This document shows positions 43,532 to 52,817 of a stretch of 64,000 bases of DNA, one piece after another. This DNA comes from Candidatus Sphingomonas phytovorans (GTDB lineage: Bacteria > Pseudomonadota > Alphaproteobacteria > Sphingomonadales > Sphingomonadaceae). The position numbers were made by a program, and so were the translations under genes. Under the pieces are notes generated by a model. The model made no database searches. It was not told the origin of the DNA and saw only the letters and a list, made by a program, of their open reading frames with translations. Location of the stretch: contig CP119314.1 of assembly GCA_029202385.1 (NCBI GenBank), forward strand, positions 3,908,501 to 3,972,500, written 5' to 3'. The first letter of the stretch is position 1. Each line of letters opens with the position of its first letter.

Positions 43532-44794
43532 ATGGACCATTTCAGAATCATCGACGGCGCTCTTCACGCCGAGGGCGTTCCCCTGGAACGCATCGCCAGC
43601 ACGGTGGGTACACCGGTCTATGTCTATTCACGCGCGACGCTGACCCGGCATGCGCGGGTGTTCCGCGAGGGGCTGGCAGGCGTCGAACGCGCCCATTTCG
43701 CCTATGCGATCAAGGCCAACCCCAATCTGGCGGTGCTCAAGGTGCTGGCTGACGAGGGCTATGGCGCCGATGTCGTTTCGGGCGGCGAGCTGGCCCGCGC
43801 GCTCGCCTCAGGCATGAAGGCCGAGGACGTAGTCTTTTCCGGGGTCGGCAAGACCCGGGTCGAGTTGCTGCGGGCGCTCGATGCCGGCCTTGGCCAGTTC
43901 AACCTCGAACTGGAAGAGGAAGGCGAAGCCCTGTCCGGCCTGGCCGCGGCGATGGGAATCCGCGCCAATGCAACGCTCCGGGTGAACCCCGATGTCGATG
44001 CCGGCACCCATGCCAAGATCTCGACCGGCAAGAGCGAGAACAAGTTCGGCGTGCCGATCGACCAGGCCCCCGCAATCTTCGGCCGGCTTGCCGCCCTGCC
44101 CGGCCTCGCGATGCGCGGAATCGCCATTCATATCGGCAGCCAGCTGTTCGATCTCGCCCCGCTTGAGGCGGCCTATACCCGTGTCGGCGAGCTCGTCGCC
44201 CAATTGCGTGCCGCCGGCCATCCGATCGAGCGGGTCGATCTCGGCGGAGGCCTGGGCGTGCCGTACAAGGCCGGCGACAACCCGCCAAGCCCGGCCGAAT
44301 ATGGCGCGATGGTCGCGCGGGTGACCAAGGGCTGGAACGTCATGCTGATGTTCGAGCCCGGCCGGGTCATCGCGGGCAATGCCGGCGTGCTGCTGACCAA
44401 AGTGATCTGGGTGAAGCCCGGCGTGACCAATCCCTATGTGATCGTCGACGCGGCCATGAACGACCTGGCCCGGCCGGCGCTGTACGATGCATGGCATGAT
44501 TTCGCGGCGGTCCGCCCGACCGGCGAGCGCATGATCGCCAACATCGCCGGCCCGGTTTGCGAAAGCGGCGACACTTTCGCGATGGCACGCGACATCGATG
44601 CCGTGAAATCCGGCGATCTCGCGATATTCCGTACCGCCGGCGCGTACGGCGCGACCATGGCGAGCACGTACAACAGTCGCGCGCTGGTGCCCGAGGTGAT
44701 GGTGGATGGCGACAGGTTCGCGGTGGTCGCCGACCGGATCGAGCCCGAGACGATCATCGCCGCCGAGCGCTTGCCGGAGTGGCTGACCGCGTGA
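43532..44794 (+). CDS. lysA: Diaminopimelate decarboxylase
   Basis: A 420-residue PLP enzyme making lysine from meso-diaminopimelate. The PLP lysine is in YAIKANPNLAVLK, the glycine-rich HIGSQLFDLAPLEAA and LGGGLGVPY segments bind phosphate and substrate, and the C-terminal GPVCESGDTFA supplies the second-subunit Cys. The start at 43532 gives the usual N-terminus. The stop overlaps the GTG of the next gene (GTGA). Confidence 0.97.
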   Translation: MDHFRIIDGALHAEGVPLERIASTVGTPVYVYSRATLTRHARVFREGLAGVERAHFAYAIKANPNLAVLKVLADEGYGADVVSGGELARALASGMKAEDVVFSGVGKTRVELLRALDAGLGQFNLELEEEGEALSGLAAAMGIRANATLRVNPDVDAGTHAKISTGKSENKFGVPIDQAPAIFGRLAALPGLAMRGIAIHIGSQLFDLAPLEAAYTRVGELVAQLRAAGHPIERVDLGGGLGVPYKAGDNPPSPAEYGAMVARVTKGWNVMLMFEPGRVIAGNAGVLLTKVIWVKPGVTNPYVIVDAAMNDLARPALYDAWHDFAAVRPTGERMIANIAGPVCESGDTFAMARDIDAVKSGDLAIFRTAGAYGATMASTYNSRALVPEVMVDGDRFAVVADRIEPETIIAAERLPEWLTA

Positions 44795-45561
44795 GCCTGC
44801 ACGGCCTGCCGCTTTTCGTGCGGTTGGCGGACCGGCCGGTGATCCTGCTGGGCGACGGCGACGCGGCCGACGCGAAACGGCGCCTGCTCGAGCGCGCGGG
44901 CGCGGTGATCGGCGACGAGGATGCCGATGCCGCGCTGGCGATCGTGGCGATCGCCGACGAGGCGCTTGCCGGCGAGGCAGTCGCCCGGCTCAGGGCGCGC
45001 GGCATCCTGGTCAACGCCGTCGACCGGCCGGACTGGTGCGATTTCACCTTGCCCGCGATCGTCGACCGCGCGCCCGTGCTAGTTGCGATCGGAACGGGCG
45101 GCGCTTCCGCGGGGCTCGCCGCGGCGCTGCGCCAGCGGCTGGAAACGATCCTGCCGGCGAGTCTCGGCGGACTCGCGAACGCGCTGTATCAAGCCCGGGC
45201 TGCACTGCGGCAAAAGCTGCCGGCGGTCGACGATCGCAGGCGCGCGCTCGGCAAGGCGCTCGCCCCCGGCGGCGCGCTGGATCCACTGACGGCCACCGCC
45301 GACATGGCGGCGGCATGGCTGGCCGACCTGGACTCGCCTGAACGCGACCGGTTCGTCACGATCCGCCTTCGCTCGACCGATCCCGAGGACCTGACCATCG
45401 GGGAAGCGCGCCTGATCGGCCTGGCCGACCATGTCTATCATCGCGCCGACGTGCCAATCGCGATCCTCGACCGCGCACGGGCTGATGCGCCACGGACCCT
45501 TTGCAGCATGTCGCCGGTTGAGCCCGGTCCGGGACTTGCAATCTATATGGAGCTGGCATGA
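44791..45561 (+). CDS. Precorrin-2 dehydrogenase / sirohydrochlorin ferrochelatase domain (siroheme synthase N-domain)
   Basis: A 256-residue protein. PLFVRLADRPVILLGDGDAADAKRRLL is the NAD-binding start of the CysG/Met8 N-domain. DRPDWCDFTLPAIVDRAPVLVAIGTGGASAGLAAALRQRLE is its core. The last 60 residues resemble a partial tail outside the usual domain. It oxidises precorrin-2 and inserts iron for siroheme. The GTG start at 44791 is fixed by the GTGA overlap with lysA. No methyltransferase domain is present, so a separate CobA is needed. Confidence 0.85.
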   Translation: MSLHGLPLFVRLADRPVILLGDGDAADAKRRLLERAGAVIGDEDADAALAIVAIADEALAGEAVARLRARGILVNAVDRPDWCDFTLPAIVDRAPVLVAIGTGGASAGLAAALRQRLETILPASLGGLANALYQARAALRQKLPAVDDRRRALGKALAPGGALDPLTATADMAAAWLADLDSPERDRFVTIRLRSTDPEDLTIGEARLIGLADHVYHRADVPIAILDRARADAPRTLCSMSPVEPGPGLAIYMELA

Positions 45562-46514
45562 GCGGATTTGCCTATCGCGTATCGGGCGGCAAGGCCGAAC
45601 GGGTCGAGATCAAGCAGGCGCTGGCAAGCGAGGCCGACCTGATCTGGGTCCATCTGACCACCAACAACGAACATGCCCAGGCCTGGCTGGTCGAAGAGGC
45701 CAAGGCACCCGATTATATCGTCGATGCGCTGACCGCGACCGAGACTCGCCCGCGCTGCGACGCCGTGGGCGATGGCGCCTTTCTCAACCTGCGCGGCCGG
45801 TCGAGCGAGGAAACCCCAACCTCCGAGCCGCTCGCCTCCGTGCGGATCTGGGCGACGGCGGGGCGGGTGATCTCCGTGACGCGGCGTGCGCTGGTCGCGG
45901 TCGACGATGTGGTCGAGACGATCGAGGGCGGCAAGATCCGCGATCCCGGCGACCTGATCGCCGAATTCGCATCGGCAATCACCCGCAACCTGGATCCCGA
46001 GGTCGCCGATCTCGGCGACACGCTTGACGATTGCGAGGCCGATCTCGATGCCGACAAGGTGTTCGAGCTGCGTCGTCACGTCACCAAGGTACGCGTCGCG
46101 GCAATCGGCTATCGTCGCTTCCTCGCGCCGCAGCGGGCCGCGATCGAGAAGCTGGCCGCGCTGCCGTGCGACTGGCTGCAGGACGACGACCGGCTGCATC
46201 TCAGTGCGGCGGCCGACCGCGCAGCGCGCATGGCCGAAGAGCTGGAAAGCATTCGCGAACGCGCGGCATTGATGCACGAGGCGCTGACCGATCTTCGCGC
46301 CGAGCAGATCGACAGTCGCGCCCTGATCATTTCGATCGCCGCGATGATCTTCCTGCCGCTGACCTTCATCACCGGTCTATATGGCATGAACGTCAAGGGA
46401 CTGCCCTATGCCGAGGCGCCATGGGCGTTCGATGCGATCACGGCTGCCTGCACCGTGATCTCGGCGGGAATCATCATCTATTTCGTGCGCCGCCACTGGT
46501 TCGGGCACGGCTGA
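45558..46514 (+). CDS. CorA/ZntB-family divalent metal transporter
   Basis: A 318-residue 2-TM-GxN membrane protein: a large cytoplasmic N-terminal helical domain, then two C-terminal transmembrane helices, with YGMNVKG (GMN motif) before the last pair segment. ZntB relatives carry Zn2+, CorA carries Mg2+/Co2+; the short C-terminal charged tail (RRHWFGHG) fits ZntB. Overlaps the preceding gene as ATGA and ends 2 bp from the convergent response regulator stop. Confidence 0.88.
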   Translation: MSGFAYRVSGGKAERVEIKQALASEADLIWVHLTTNNEHAQAWLVEEAKAPDYIVDALTATETRPRCDAVGDGAFLNLRGRSSEETPTSEPLASVRIWATAGRVISVTRRALVAVDDVVETIEGGKIRDPGDLIAEFASAITRNLDPEVADLGDTLDDCEADLDADKVFELRRHVTKVRVAAIGYRRFLAPQRAAIEKLAALPCDWLQDDDRLHLSAAADRAARMAEELESIRERAALMHEALTDLRAEQIDSRALIISIAAMIFLPLTFITGLYGMNVKGLPYAEAPWAFDAITAACTVISAGIIIYFVRRHWFGHG

Positions 46515-46516
46515 CC

Positions 46517-47113
46517 CTATCCGGCGCGGGCGCTGAGGCGCTCGACCTCGTCATTGAGCGCCTGGATCGACGCGATCAGCCGCTGGCGATCAGCGCGGGT
46601 TGCCGCCAGCGCGCTCTTCGCTTCACCAAGCTCCATCGCGCGCGCGGCGATGCGCGCGTCGAGCGTCGCATTGGAACGCTTTAGCTCGGCGATGCGCCGG
46701 GCGCGGGCAAGCACGCGTTCGATCCGCGCGGCGAGCACTTCGAAGGCAAAGGGCTTGGCCACATGATCGTCAGCACCGGCCGCCAGCGCCTCGACCGCGG
46801 CCGACGGATCGCTGCGCCCCGTAAGCATGATGACCGGCAGATCGGCGGTGTCCCGGCTGCCGCGGATTTCAGCCAGCACGTGCACGCCCGTCATGCGGGG
46901 CATGACCATGTCGAGCAGGACCAGATCGAAGCCGCGCGCGGCGATCAGGTCGAGCGCCTCCGCACCGTTGTCGCTGAGCACGGTCAGATAGCCGAGATGC
47001 CCGAGGCGGCGCCCCAATACGCCCAGGTTGGTCCGGCTGTCGTCGACCGCGAGGATCGTTCGCACCGGGCCGCGCCGCTGCGCCACCGATTCCAGCTTGC
47101 CGAAAACATCCAT
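46517..47113 (-). CDS. Response regulator with C-terminal coiled coil
   Basis: A 198-residue protein. A CheY-like receiver begins ILAVDDSRTNLGVLGRRL and carries the phosphoacceptor Asp in DLVLLDMVMPRMTG, the Thr/Ser in VIMLTGRSD and the Lys in DHVAKPF. From about residue 135 an Ala/Arg/Glu-rich coiled coil follows (ARRIAELKRSNATLDARIAARAMELGEAK). There is no GGDEF or DNA-binding domain. It follows fliS after a 91-bp gap on the same strand, so a role in flagellar or chemotactic control is likely but inferred. Confidence 0.85.
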   Translation of the reverse strand: MDVFGKLESVAQRRGPVRTILAVDDSRTNLGVLGRRLGHLGYLTVLSDNGAEALDLIAARGFDLVLLDMVMPRMTGVHVLAEIRGSRDTADLPVIMLTGRSDPSAAVEALAAGADDHVAKPFAFEVLAARIERVLARARRIAELKRSNATLDARIAARAMELGEAKSALAATRADRQRLIASIQALNDEVERLSARAG

Positions 47114-47204
47114 CTGGCGAGGTCCCGTCCTTGATGAGGGCGACCCTAGGACGGGCCGGTCACGATTTGGTTAATCACCCCGCAACCATGGCCAGCAACA
47201 CTAT

Positions 47205-47603
47205 TCAGCTCGTGCGGGCGGTCCGCCAGGCCTGGCTGATCTCGTCGAGCATCGTCGCGACCTCACGGAAAGGCGCGGGATCATTGCCGATGCTTGCATC
47301 GATGATCATGCGCCGCACACCGGCATAAAGCCGCGCCAGTGTCTGCGCGACCTCGCCGCCGGCCTCGTGATCGAGATTGGCCTCAAGCGCGAACAGGATC
47401 GCGGTGGCGCGGGTCACCTTGTCGCTCTTGGCCTTGGATTGCTGGTTCTCGGCCGCCCAGGCAGCGGCGCGGAGTGCATGGATCGCCTCCTCGTAGAGGA
47501 GCTGGACGAGCGCCGGTCCATCAGCCTCGGCGGTGCGGCCGACAAGGTCGATCTGGCGATAGGTGGCATCGGGATCGCGCAACGCGCTTGCGTATTTGAT
47601 CAT
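47205..47603 (-). CDS. fliS: Flagellar export chaperone FliS
   Basis: A 132-residue helical chaperone of the FliS family that holds flagellin before export. It follows fliD directly (ATGA at 47600-47603), as is usual. GPALVQLLYEEAIHALRAAAWAAENQQ is the typical first helix pair. It keeps flagellin unfolded until FlhA engagement. Confidence 0.82.
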   Translation of the reverse strand: MIKYASALRDPDATYRQIDLVGRTAEADGPALVQLLYEEAIHALRAAAWAAENQQSKAKSDKVTRATAILFALEANLDHEAGGEVAQTLARLYAGVRRMIIDASIGNDPAPFREVATMLDEISQAWRTARTS

Positions 47604-49036
47604 CCCTTCGGCGCATTCCAGGCGGCGACCTGCTGCTTCAGATAGTCCTGCGTGGCCTTGTAGGCAGCGACGCGCGCGTCAGTCGCGGCGAACTGCGCGG
47701 TCAGCCGCGTGCGGAGCTTGTCCTCCTGGTCGGATATTTTCGCCTGGTCGTCGGCGATGGACGACTGGGCCTTGGTATAGCGGTCAGCGCTCGCGCCAAG
47801 GCCATATTTGGTGCTGACCGCATTGTCGGTGATGGCGGCGAGCGCCGCGCCCAAACCATTGCCGCTTGCGCCCGTGCCGTCGGCGAACATCGCCTCGACC
47901 GCCGCCGGATCCTTGGCCAGCGCCGCGGTGAGCTTGGCGGCATTGACCGAAAGCGTGCCGTCCTTGTTGGTCATCACGCCGATATTGGCCAGCGTCGCCG
48001 GCGCGTCAGTCCCGCTGCCCGGCACCAGCCTGGTGACGGTAAGCTGGGCAAGTGCCCGGGTGAGCGACTTCGCCACCGGATCGCCGGAGAGCGCACCGGT
48101 CTTGGCATCCGTTTCCTGCTTCACCACCGCCAGCAGCTGATTATAGGTGTCGACGAAATCGTTGACCGATTGCGTGATGTTCGCATTCGGCGAACTGGTG
48201 CCGAGCGTGACCTTGGTGCCGACCGATGCACCGACCAGATTGATTTGCACACCGTCGATCAGGTCGCTGATCGAATTGGTCGATCGCTTGACCGCGACGC
48301 CGTCGACCGCGACGATCGCGTCCTTCGCGGTGCTGCCGATCGTCGTGCCGGTCGCACCGACGCCGACATTGAGCGCCGACAGACCCTCGAAGCCGGGATT
48401 TTCCGTGGCGGTCATGGTGAAGGCCTGGCTCGCGCCGGTCGGGCCCTTGAGCACGAGGCGCGAACCATCCGCATCGCTGACGATCGACGCGGTTACGCCG
48501 GCGTTTCGCGCATTGATCGCCGCGGCGATCCCGGTGAGGCTCGAATTGGTCGAGGTGATCGCGATGTTGATCGGGCTGCCGCTGCCGGCGGTGAAATCAG
48601 TCATCGCGCCATCGGTGACCGTCGCGGTGCCGAGCGTCAGGGTCAGCATGCCCGTCCCGATCGGGGCCGACTTGTCGGCGATCGGGCCGGTGGCGGCTGA
48701 CTGGGCGGCGGCAAGCTGGCGTACCTCGATCGATCCCGTAAAGCCGGCAAGCTTGGCGCCAGGCAGCGCCTTCGTGGTGACGAGTGACGTGTTCGAGCTG
48801 GTCGGCTGAGTCGCCAGCGAACCGCCCTTGATCAGCGCGGTCAGGCTGGTCGAAAAAGCGGTGATGCCGCTCTTGATCTGGCCGACGCCGGAGATCTGCG
48901 CGGTGAGCTTCGTGTTGGTGGCGGTCAGGTTCTTGAGCTTGGTCGCGAATTGCGCGTCGACCAGCTGGTTGGCGAGCGCGGTGAAGTCCACGCCGGAACC
49001 GGTACCGAGCGTACCCGCGATAGATGTACTGACCAT
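47600..49036 (-). CDS. fliD: Flagellar filament capping protein FliD
   Basis: A 478-residue HAP2-type protein. The N-terminal MVSTSIAGTLGTGSGVDFTALANQLVDAQ and the C-terminal long coiled coil (SADRYTKAQSSIADDQAKISDQEDKLRTRLTAQF) are the zipped D0 helices of FliD. The start at 49036 has GAGGAT upstream; an earlier frame only shadows flhB. It caps the filament and folds flagellin at the tip. Confidence 0.93.
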   Translation of the reverse strand: MVSTSIAGTLGTGSGVDFTALANQLVDAQFATKLKNLTATNTKLTAQISGVGQIKSGITAFSTSLTALIKGGSLATQPTSSNTSLVTTKALPGAKLAGFTGSIEVRQLAAAQSAATGPIADKSAPIGTGMLTLTLGTATVTDGAMTDFTAGSGSPINIAITSTNSSLTGIAAAINARNAGVTASIVSDADGSRLVLKGPTGASQAFTMTATENPGFEGLSALNVGVGATGTTIGSTAKDAIVAVDGVAVKRSTNSISDLIDGVQINLVGASVGTKVTLGTSSPNANITQSVNDFVDTYNQLLAVVKQETDAKTGALSGDPVAKSLTRALAQLTVTRLVPGSGTDAPATLANIGVMTNKDGTLSVNAAKLTAALAKDPAAVEAMFADGTGASGNGLGAALAAITDNAVSTKYGLGASADRYTKAQSSIADDQAKISDQEDKLRTRLTAQFAATDARVAAYKATQDYLKQQVAAWNAPKG

Positions 49037-49088
49037 GATTCTATCCTCGGAAGCTTCACCCATGATATCGGCCGTTCGGGGCCAATCT

Positions 49089-50216
49089 TTAGGCTTGTTT
49101 GACCCCGTTTTCGTCGAACCGGGCGGTTTGCGGCACCGGCACGGGCGGCGGGCTGCCGCCGGCCTGAGCATTGATGCCGAACACGAAGGCAAGGATCGTG
49201 GCGATCGCCTGGTACAGGTCGTCGCGTATCTCCTGTCCTTCGCGGCTGGTATAATAGAGCGCGCGGGCGATCGCCGGATATTCCAGGATCGGCACCTGCG
49301 ATTCGCCGGCCAGTTCGCGAATGGCCAGCGCCATCACGCCGCGCCCCTTGGCGACCACGACCGGCACCTGATCGCTGCCGCGATCGTAGCGCAGCGCCAC
49401 CGCGAAATGAGTCGGGTTGGTCAGCACGACATGGGCCCCGGCGACTGCCTTGCGCATGCCGCGCTTCATCACGTCGCGCTGGCGCTGGCGGATCGCCCCC
49501 TTCGCCTCGGGCGAACCCTCGGTTTCCTTGTGCTCGTCGCGAACCGCCTGCTTGGTCATGCGCAGCTTGCCGAGCAGGCGGAGGATCTGGATCGGCAGGT
49601 CGATGCCGGCAATGATCAGCAACCCACCGGCCATGACGAACAATATGGTCATCAGGCTGTCGCCCAGCGCGCCGATCGCGCCGTTGATGTCGGAGGACAC
49701 CAGCCCGATCGACGCCTTCGACGCCTTCCACAGCATATAGGCGCCGATCGACCCGAGCAGGATGACCTTGAGCAGGGATTTGCCCAGTTCCATCCAGCCC
49801 TGCGGCCCGAAGATTCGCTTCAGCCCCGATGCCGGATTGATCCGCGATGCCTTGGGCGCGAGCAGGCTGCTGTTGAAGCTCAACGACCCAAGGCCAGCCT
49901 GGCTGAGGATCGCGGCGGCGAGGGTCACCGCGAACAGCGAGATGATCGACGGGGCAAGCTTCCAGCCCGAATCGAGCAATGGCCGGAAGGGCGAGAAATC
50001 CTCGATATCGGCGCGGCCGAACTGGAAGCTCGACGCCATCACCGCCTTGCACGCCCCGATCAGCGACGGCCCGGCCAGCGCCAGCCAGGCGCAGCCGGCC
50101 ATGACGACCAGGGCGGTCGCGAATTCCTTTGAGCGGAGAACATCCCCCTTTTCCGCCGCGTCCTTCTTGCGCTTTGGCGTCGGGGCTTCTGTCTTTTCGC
50201 CGAATTCCTCCGACAT
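49089..50216 (-). CDS. flhB: Flagellar export switch protein FlhB
   Basis: A 375-residue membrane component of the flagellar type III apparatus. The start MSEEFGEKTEAPTPKRKKDAAEKGDVLRSKE and the autocleavage motif NPTHFAVALRYDR are both canonical, as is the four-helix membrane region. FlhB switches export from hook to filament substrates. Its ATG overlaps the fliR stop by one base. Confidence 0.97.
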   Translation of the reverse strand: MSEEFGEKTEAPTPKRKKDAAEKGDVLRSKEFATALVVMAGCAWLALAGPSLIGACKAVMASSFQFGRADIEDFSPFRPLLDSGWKLAPSIISLFAVTLAAAILSQAGLGSLSFNSSLLAPKASRINPASGLKRIFGPQGWMELGKSLLKVILLGSIGAYMLWKASKASIGLVSSDINGAIGALGDSLMTILFVMAGGLLIIAGIDLPIQILRLLGKLRMTKQAVRDEHKETEGSPEAKGAIRQRQRDVMKRGMRKAVAGAHVVLTNPTHFAVALRYDRGSDQVPVVVAKGRGVMALAIRELAGESQVPILEYPAIARALYYTSREGQEIRDDLYQAIATILAFVFGINAQAGGSPPPVPVPQTARFDENGVKQA

Positions 50217-50989
50217 CAGCCGAGCACCAGGCTCTGGGTGGCGGCGAGCCCTTGGGTGACGATGACCATCATATAGTCACCCATCGCAGGGAAGGCCAAG
50301 GCCAGCGCGACCACGCCGACCGCGAGGCTGGTCGGCAGGCCGATCGCGAAGAGGTTGAGCGCCGGCGCCGAACGCGACAGCATGCCGACGACGAGGTTGA
50401 GGCACAGCAGCAGGAAACCGACCGGCAGCGCGAGCAGCAGGCCGGCGAGGAAGATATAGCCGCCGAAAAAGGCGATGTCCTTCAACTGCTGCGCGGTCAG
50501 CCAGGAGGCACCGACCGGCAGCGCGTCATAGCTTTTGACGATCATCTCGACGAGCACGAGATGCCCGTTCATCGACAGGAACAAGAGCGTCAGCATCATC
50601 GAGAAGAACTGGCCGAGCGCTGGCGTCGAGCGGCCGTTCTGCGGATCGATCGCCGAGGCGAAGCCGATACCCATCGACGTGCCGATCACCTCGCTCGCGA
50701 TCATCGGCGCGGCGAAGGCGATCTGCAGGATGAACCCAAGCGCGAAGCCGACCAGCGCCTCGGACGCGACCGCGAGAAACGTTGCGAAAGCGAAGATCTC
50801 GGCCGGCGGCGTGATCGGGTGGGCGGCGAGGACGAGAACCCCGATCGCGCCCGACAGGGTGACACGCACCGTGACCGGGATCGACACAGCGCTGAACACG
50901 GGTGCCGCGATGAACGCAGCGCCGATGCGCACCATGACGAACATGAGCGCCCAGAGCTGCGGCTCGACGGAAAGGCCGAAGCCGAGCAT
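50216..50989 (-). CDS. fliR: Flagellar export protein FliR
   Basis: A 257-residue polytopic protein: MLGFGLSVEPQLWALMFVMVRIGAAFIAAPVF and NGHLVLVEMIVKSYDALPVG are typical. The start at 50989 uses the ribosome site GGGAGAGGG, which lies in the arm of a repeat hairpin that fills the gap to fliQ (50998-51110). Confidence 0.95.
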   Translation of the reverse strand: MLGFGLSVEPQLWALMFVMVRIGAAFIAAPVFSAVSIPVTVRVTLSGAIGVLVLAAHPITPPAEIFAFATFLAVASEALVGFALGFILQIAFAAPMIASEVIGTSMGIGFASAIDPQNGRSTPALGQFFSMMLTLLFLSMNGHLVLVEMIVKSYDALPVGASWLTAQQLKDIAFFGGYIFLAGLLLALPVGFLLLCLNLVVGMLSRSAPALNLFAIGLPTSLAVGVVALALAFPAMGDYMMVIVTQGLAATQSLVLG

Positions 50990-50997
50990 TTTATCCC

Positions 50998-51110
50998 TCT
51001 CCCGGCGGGAGAAGGCGGCGCGCGGCGCCGGACGAGGGCGACAAGCAGGATCGCTCGCCCTCGCCCTTCCGCCGCTGCGCGGTTCCCTCCCTCTCCCGCT
51101 GGGAGAGGGA
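50998..51110. repeat. Pair of REP-like palindromes inside the fli operon
   Basis: Two related hairpins: TCTCCC-GGC-GGGAGA (50998-51012) and TCCCTCTCCC-GCT-GGGAGAGGGA (51088-51110), separated by GC-rich spacer with a GGCGCGCGGCGCC run. Such CCCTCTCCCGC-like paired palindromes are common extragenic repeats in sphingomonads. It occupies the 138 bases between fliQ and fliR, the largest gap in fliE-flhB, and its left arm includes part of the fliR ribosome site. Confidence 0.75.
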
Positions 51111-51127
51111 AAGATTCGCAACCGGGA

Positions 51128-51397
51128 TCACCGGACGAGATCCGGAATCCGCTCGAAGATGCTGACCGTGAAGTCGCTCAGCAGGCCGAGGATCAGGCCG
51201 CCGAAGATCAGAATCGAGAAGGCCACGACGATCAGCTTCGGCACGAACGACAGGGTCTGCTCGTTGATCGAGGTCGCCGCCTGGATCATGCCGGTGATGA
51301 GCCCGGCGAACAGCGCGGGGATCAGGATCGGCGCCGCGGCGAGTGCCAGCACCCACATCGTCTGGTTGGCGATCGTCAGGAAATAGTCCGCGTCCAT
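51128..51397 (-). CDS. fliQ: Flagellar export protein FliQ
   Basis: An 89-residue two-helix membrane protein (MDADYFLTIANQTMWVLALAAAPILIPALF...). FliQ forms part of the export gate with FliP and FliR. Its Met at 51397 is the only start giving the canonical length. Confidence 0.95.
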   Translation of the reverse strand: MDADYFLTIANQTMWVLALAAAPILIPALFAGLITGMIQAATSINEQTLSFVPKLIVVAFSILIFGGLILGLLSDFTVSIFERIPDLVR

Positions 51398-51402
51398 GGC
51401 CG

Positions 51403-52269
51403 CTAACTCACGAAACTGTTGGCGAGGCTGCCCATCGTCAGCGCCCAGCCATCGACCAGGACGAACAGCAGCAGCTTGAACGGCATCGAGATCATCGTCG
51501 GCGACATCATCATCATGCCGAGCGACATCAGCACGGTCGCGACGACCAGATCGATGACGATGAAGGGCAGGAAGACGAGGAAGCCGATCTGGAACGCTGT
51601 CTTGAGTTCGCTGGTCACAAAGGCCGGGAGCAGGATCGAGAAGGGCACGTCGGCGGGCTTCGCATAGGGGCCTGACTTGGCGATGCCGGCGAACATGGTG
51701 ATGTCCTTCACCCGCGTCTGCTTGGTCATGAAGCTGTGCAGCGGCACCGATGCGTTCTTGATCATGTCGGTCGCGCCAATTCTGTTCTCGGCATAGGGCT
51801 GGATCGCGACCGTGTTGATCTGGTTCACCACCGGGGCCATCACGAAGAAAGACAGGAACAGCGACAGGCCGATCAGCACCTGGTTGGGCGGGGTCTGCTG
51901 CAGCCCGAGCGCCTGGCGCAGGATCGCGAGCACGATGATGATCCGGGTGAAGCTGGTCATCATCAGCAGGATGCCCGGCAGGATCGTGAGCAGGCCCATG
52001 ATGATGAGGACCTGCAGCGACAACGCCAGCGGCGCGTTGCCGCCGCCGAGATCGCCGAGCGCGCGATCGACCGCATCCCCGGCGCCCGGTGCCGCGGGTG
52101 GCGGCACGGCAGGGGCGGCAGCCTGGGCAAAGGCGGGATGGACCATCATCACCGCGAAGACGATGCCGAGGACCAGCAGCGCGACCTTGCCCCATGAGAG
52201 GCCGTTGCGGGGCTTCGCTGTCCTGATCAGCGCCGGGCCGGTGCCCTTGCGGGTAACGGTGACGGTCAT
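51403..52269 (-). CDS. fliP: Flagellar export protein FliP
   Basis: A 288-residue export-gate protein. After an N-terminal signal-like helix it has the conserved LTILPGILLMMTSFTRIIIVLAILRQALG and the C-terminal DLVVATVLMSLGMMMMSPTMISMPFKLLLFVLVDGWALTMGSLANSF. The ATG overlaps fliO's stop (ATGA at 52266-52269). Confidence 0.97.
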   Translation of the reverse strand: MTVTVTRKGTGPALIRTAKPRNGLSWGKVALLVLGIVFAVMMVHPAFAQAAAPAVPPPAAPGAGDAVDRALGDLGGGNAPLALSLQVLIIMGLLTILPGILLMMTSFTRIIIVLAILRQALGLQQTPPNQVLIGLSLFLSFFVMAPVVNQINTVAIQPYAENRIGATDMIKNASVPLHSFMTKQTRVKDITMFAGIAKSGPYAKPADVPFSILLPAFVTSELKTAFQIGFLVFLPFIVIDLVVATVLMSLGMMMMSPTMISMPFKLLLFVLVDGWALTMGSLANSFVS

Positions 52270-52520
52270 TTGTCGCCCTTGTCGATCAGGGTGACCCCGC
52301 CGCGACCGACCGAGACGAGCAGCTTGCGCCCTTCGAACTCGATCACCGCCAGGCGCAGGCCGGGCGAGATCATCATGGTTTCCTTGACCGCCATCATGCG
52401 GTTGGCGGGCTGGCCGGGCAGGCGCGATTCAAGCCGGCGCCAGAGATAGAGGCAGCCGATCATCAGGCCGCAGACGAGCGGCAGCAGCACGACCAGCTTC
52501 AGGACATAGGACCACATCAT
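52266..52520 (-). CDS. fliO: Flagellar biosynthesis protein FliO
   Basis: An 84-residue protein with one transmembrane helix (about 6-26) and the small cytoplasmic domain RLAVIEFEGRKLLVSVGRGGVTLIDKGDK. FliO assists assembly of FliP. It lies between fliN and fliP. Confidence 0.85.
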   Translation of the reverse strand: MMWSYVLKLVVLLPLVCGLMIGCLYLWRRLESRLPGQPANRMMAVKETMMISPGLRLAVIEFEGRKLLVSVGRGGVTLIDKGDK

Positions 52521-52526
52521 GGCGGA

Positions 52527-52817
52527 TCAGACCCGCTTCTCTGGGTTGACCAGTTCGGTCATGCGCACGCCGAAATGGTCGCCGACCATCACCACCTCGC
52601 CACGGCCGATCAGCGTGCCGTTGACCAGCACGTCGAGCAGTTCGTTCGCCTGACGATCGAGCTCGATCACGCTCGATTCGCCCAGGGCGAGCAGTTCGCG
52701 CAACGTGAGCGAGGTCGACCCGATCTCGACGGTCAGCTTGACGTCGACGTCCTGCAGCAGCCGGAAATTGGCCGCCAGCGACGAATCGACGGGGAATCCC
52801 CCGGTCATGTCGGTCAT
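52527..52817 (-). CDS. fliN: Flagellar motor switch protein FliN
   Basis: A 96-residue SpoA-domain protein: DVDVKLTVEIGSTSLTLRELLALGESSVIELDRQANELLDVLVNGTLIGRGEVVMVGDHFGVRMTEL is a textbook FliN/YscQ core. Part of the C-ring. The ATG overlaps fliM's stop (52814-52817). Confidence 0.96.
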   Translation of the reverse strand: MTDMTGGFPVDSSLAANFRLLQDVDVKLTVEIGSTSLTLRELLALGESSVIELDRQANELLDVLVNGTLIGRGEVVMVGDHFGVRMTELVNPEKRV

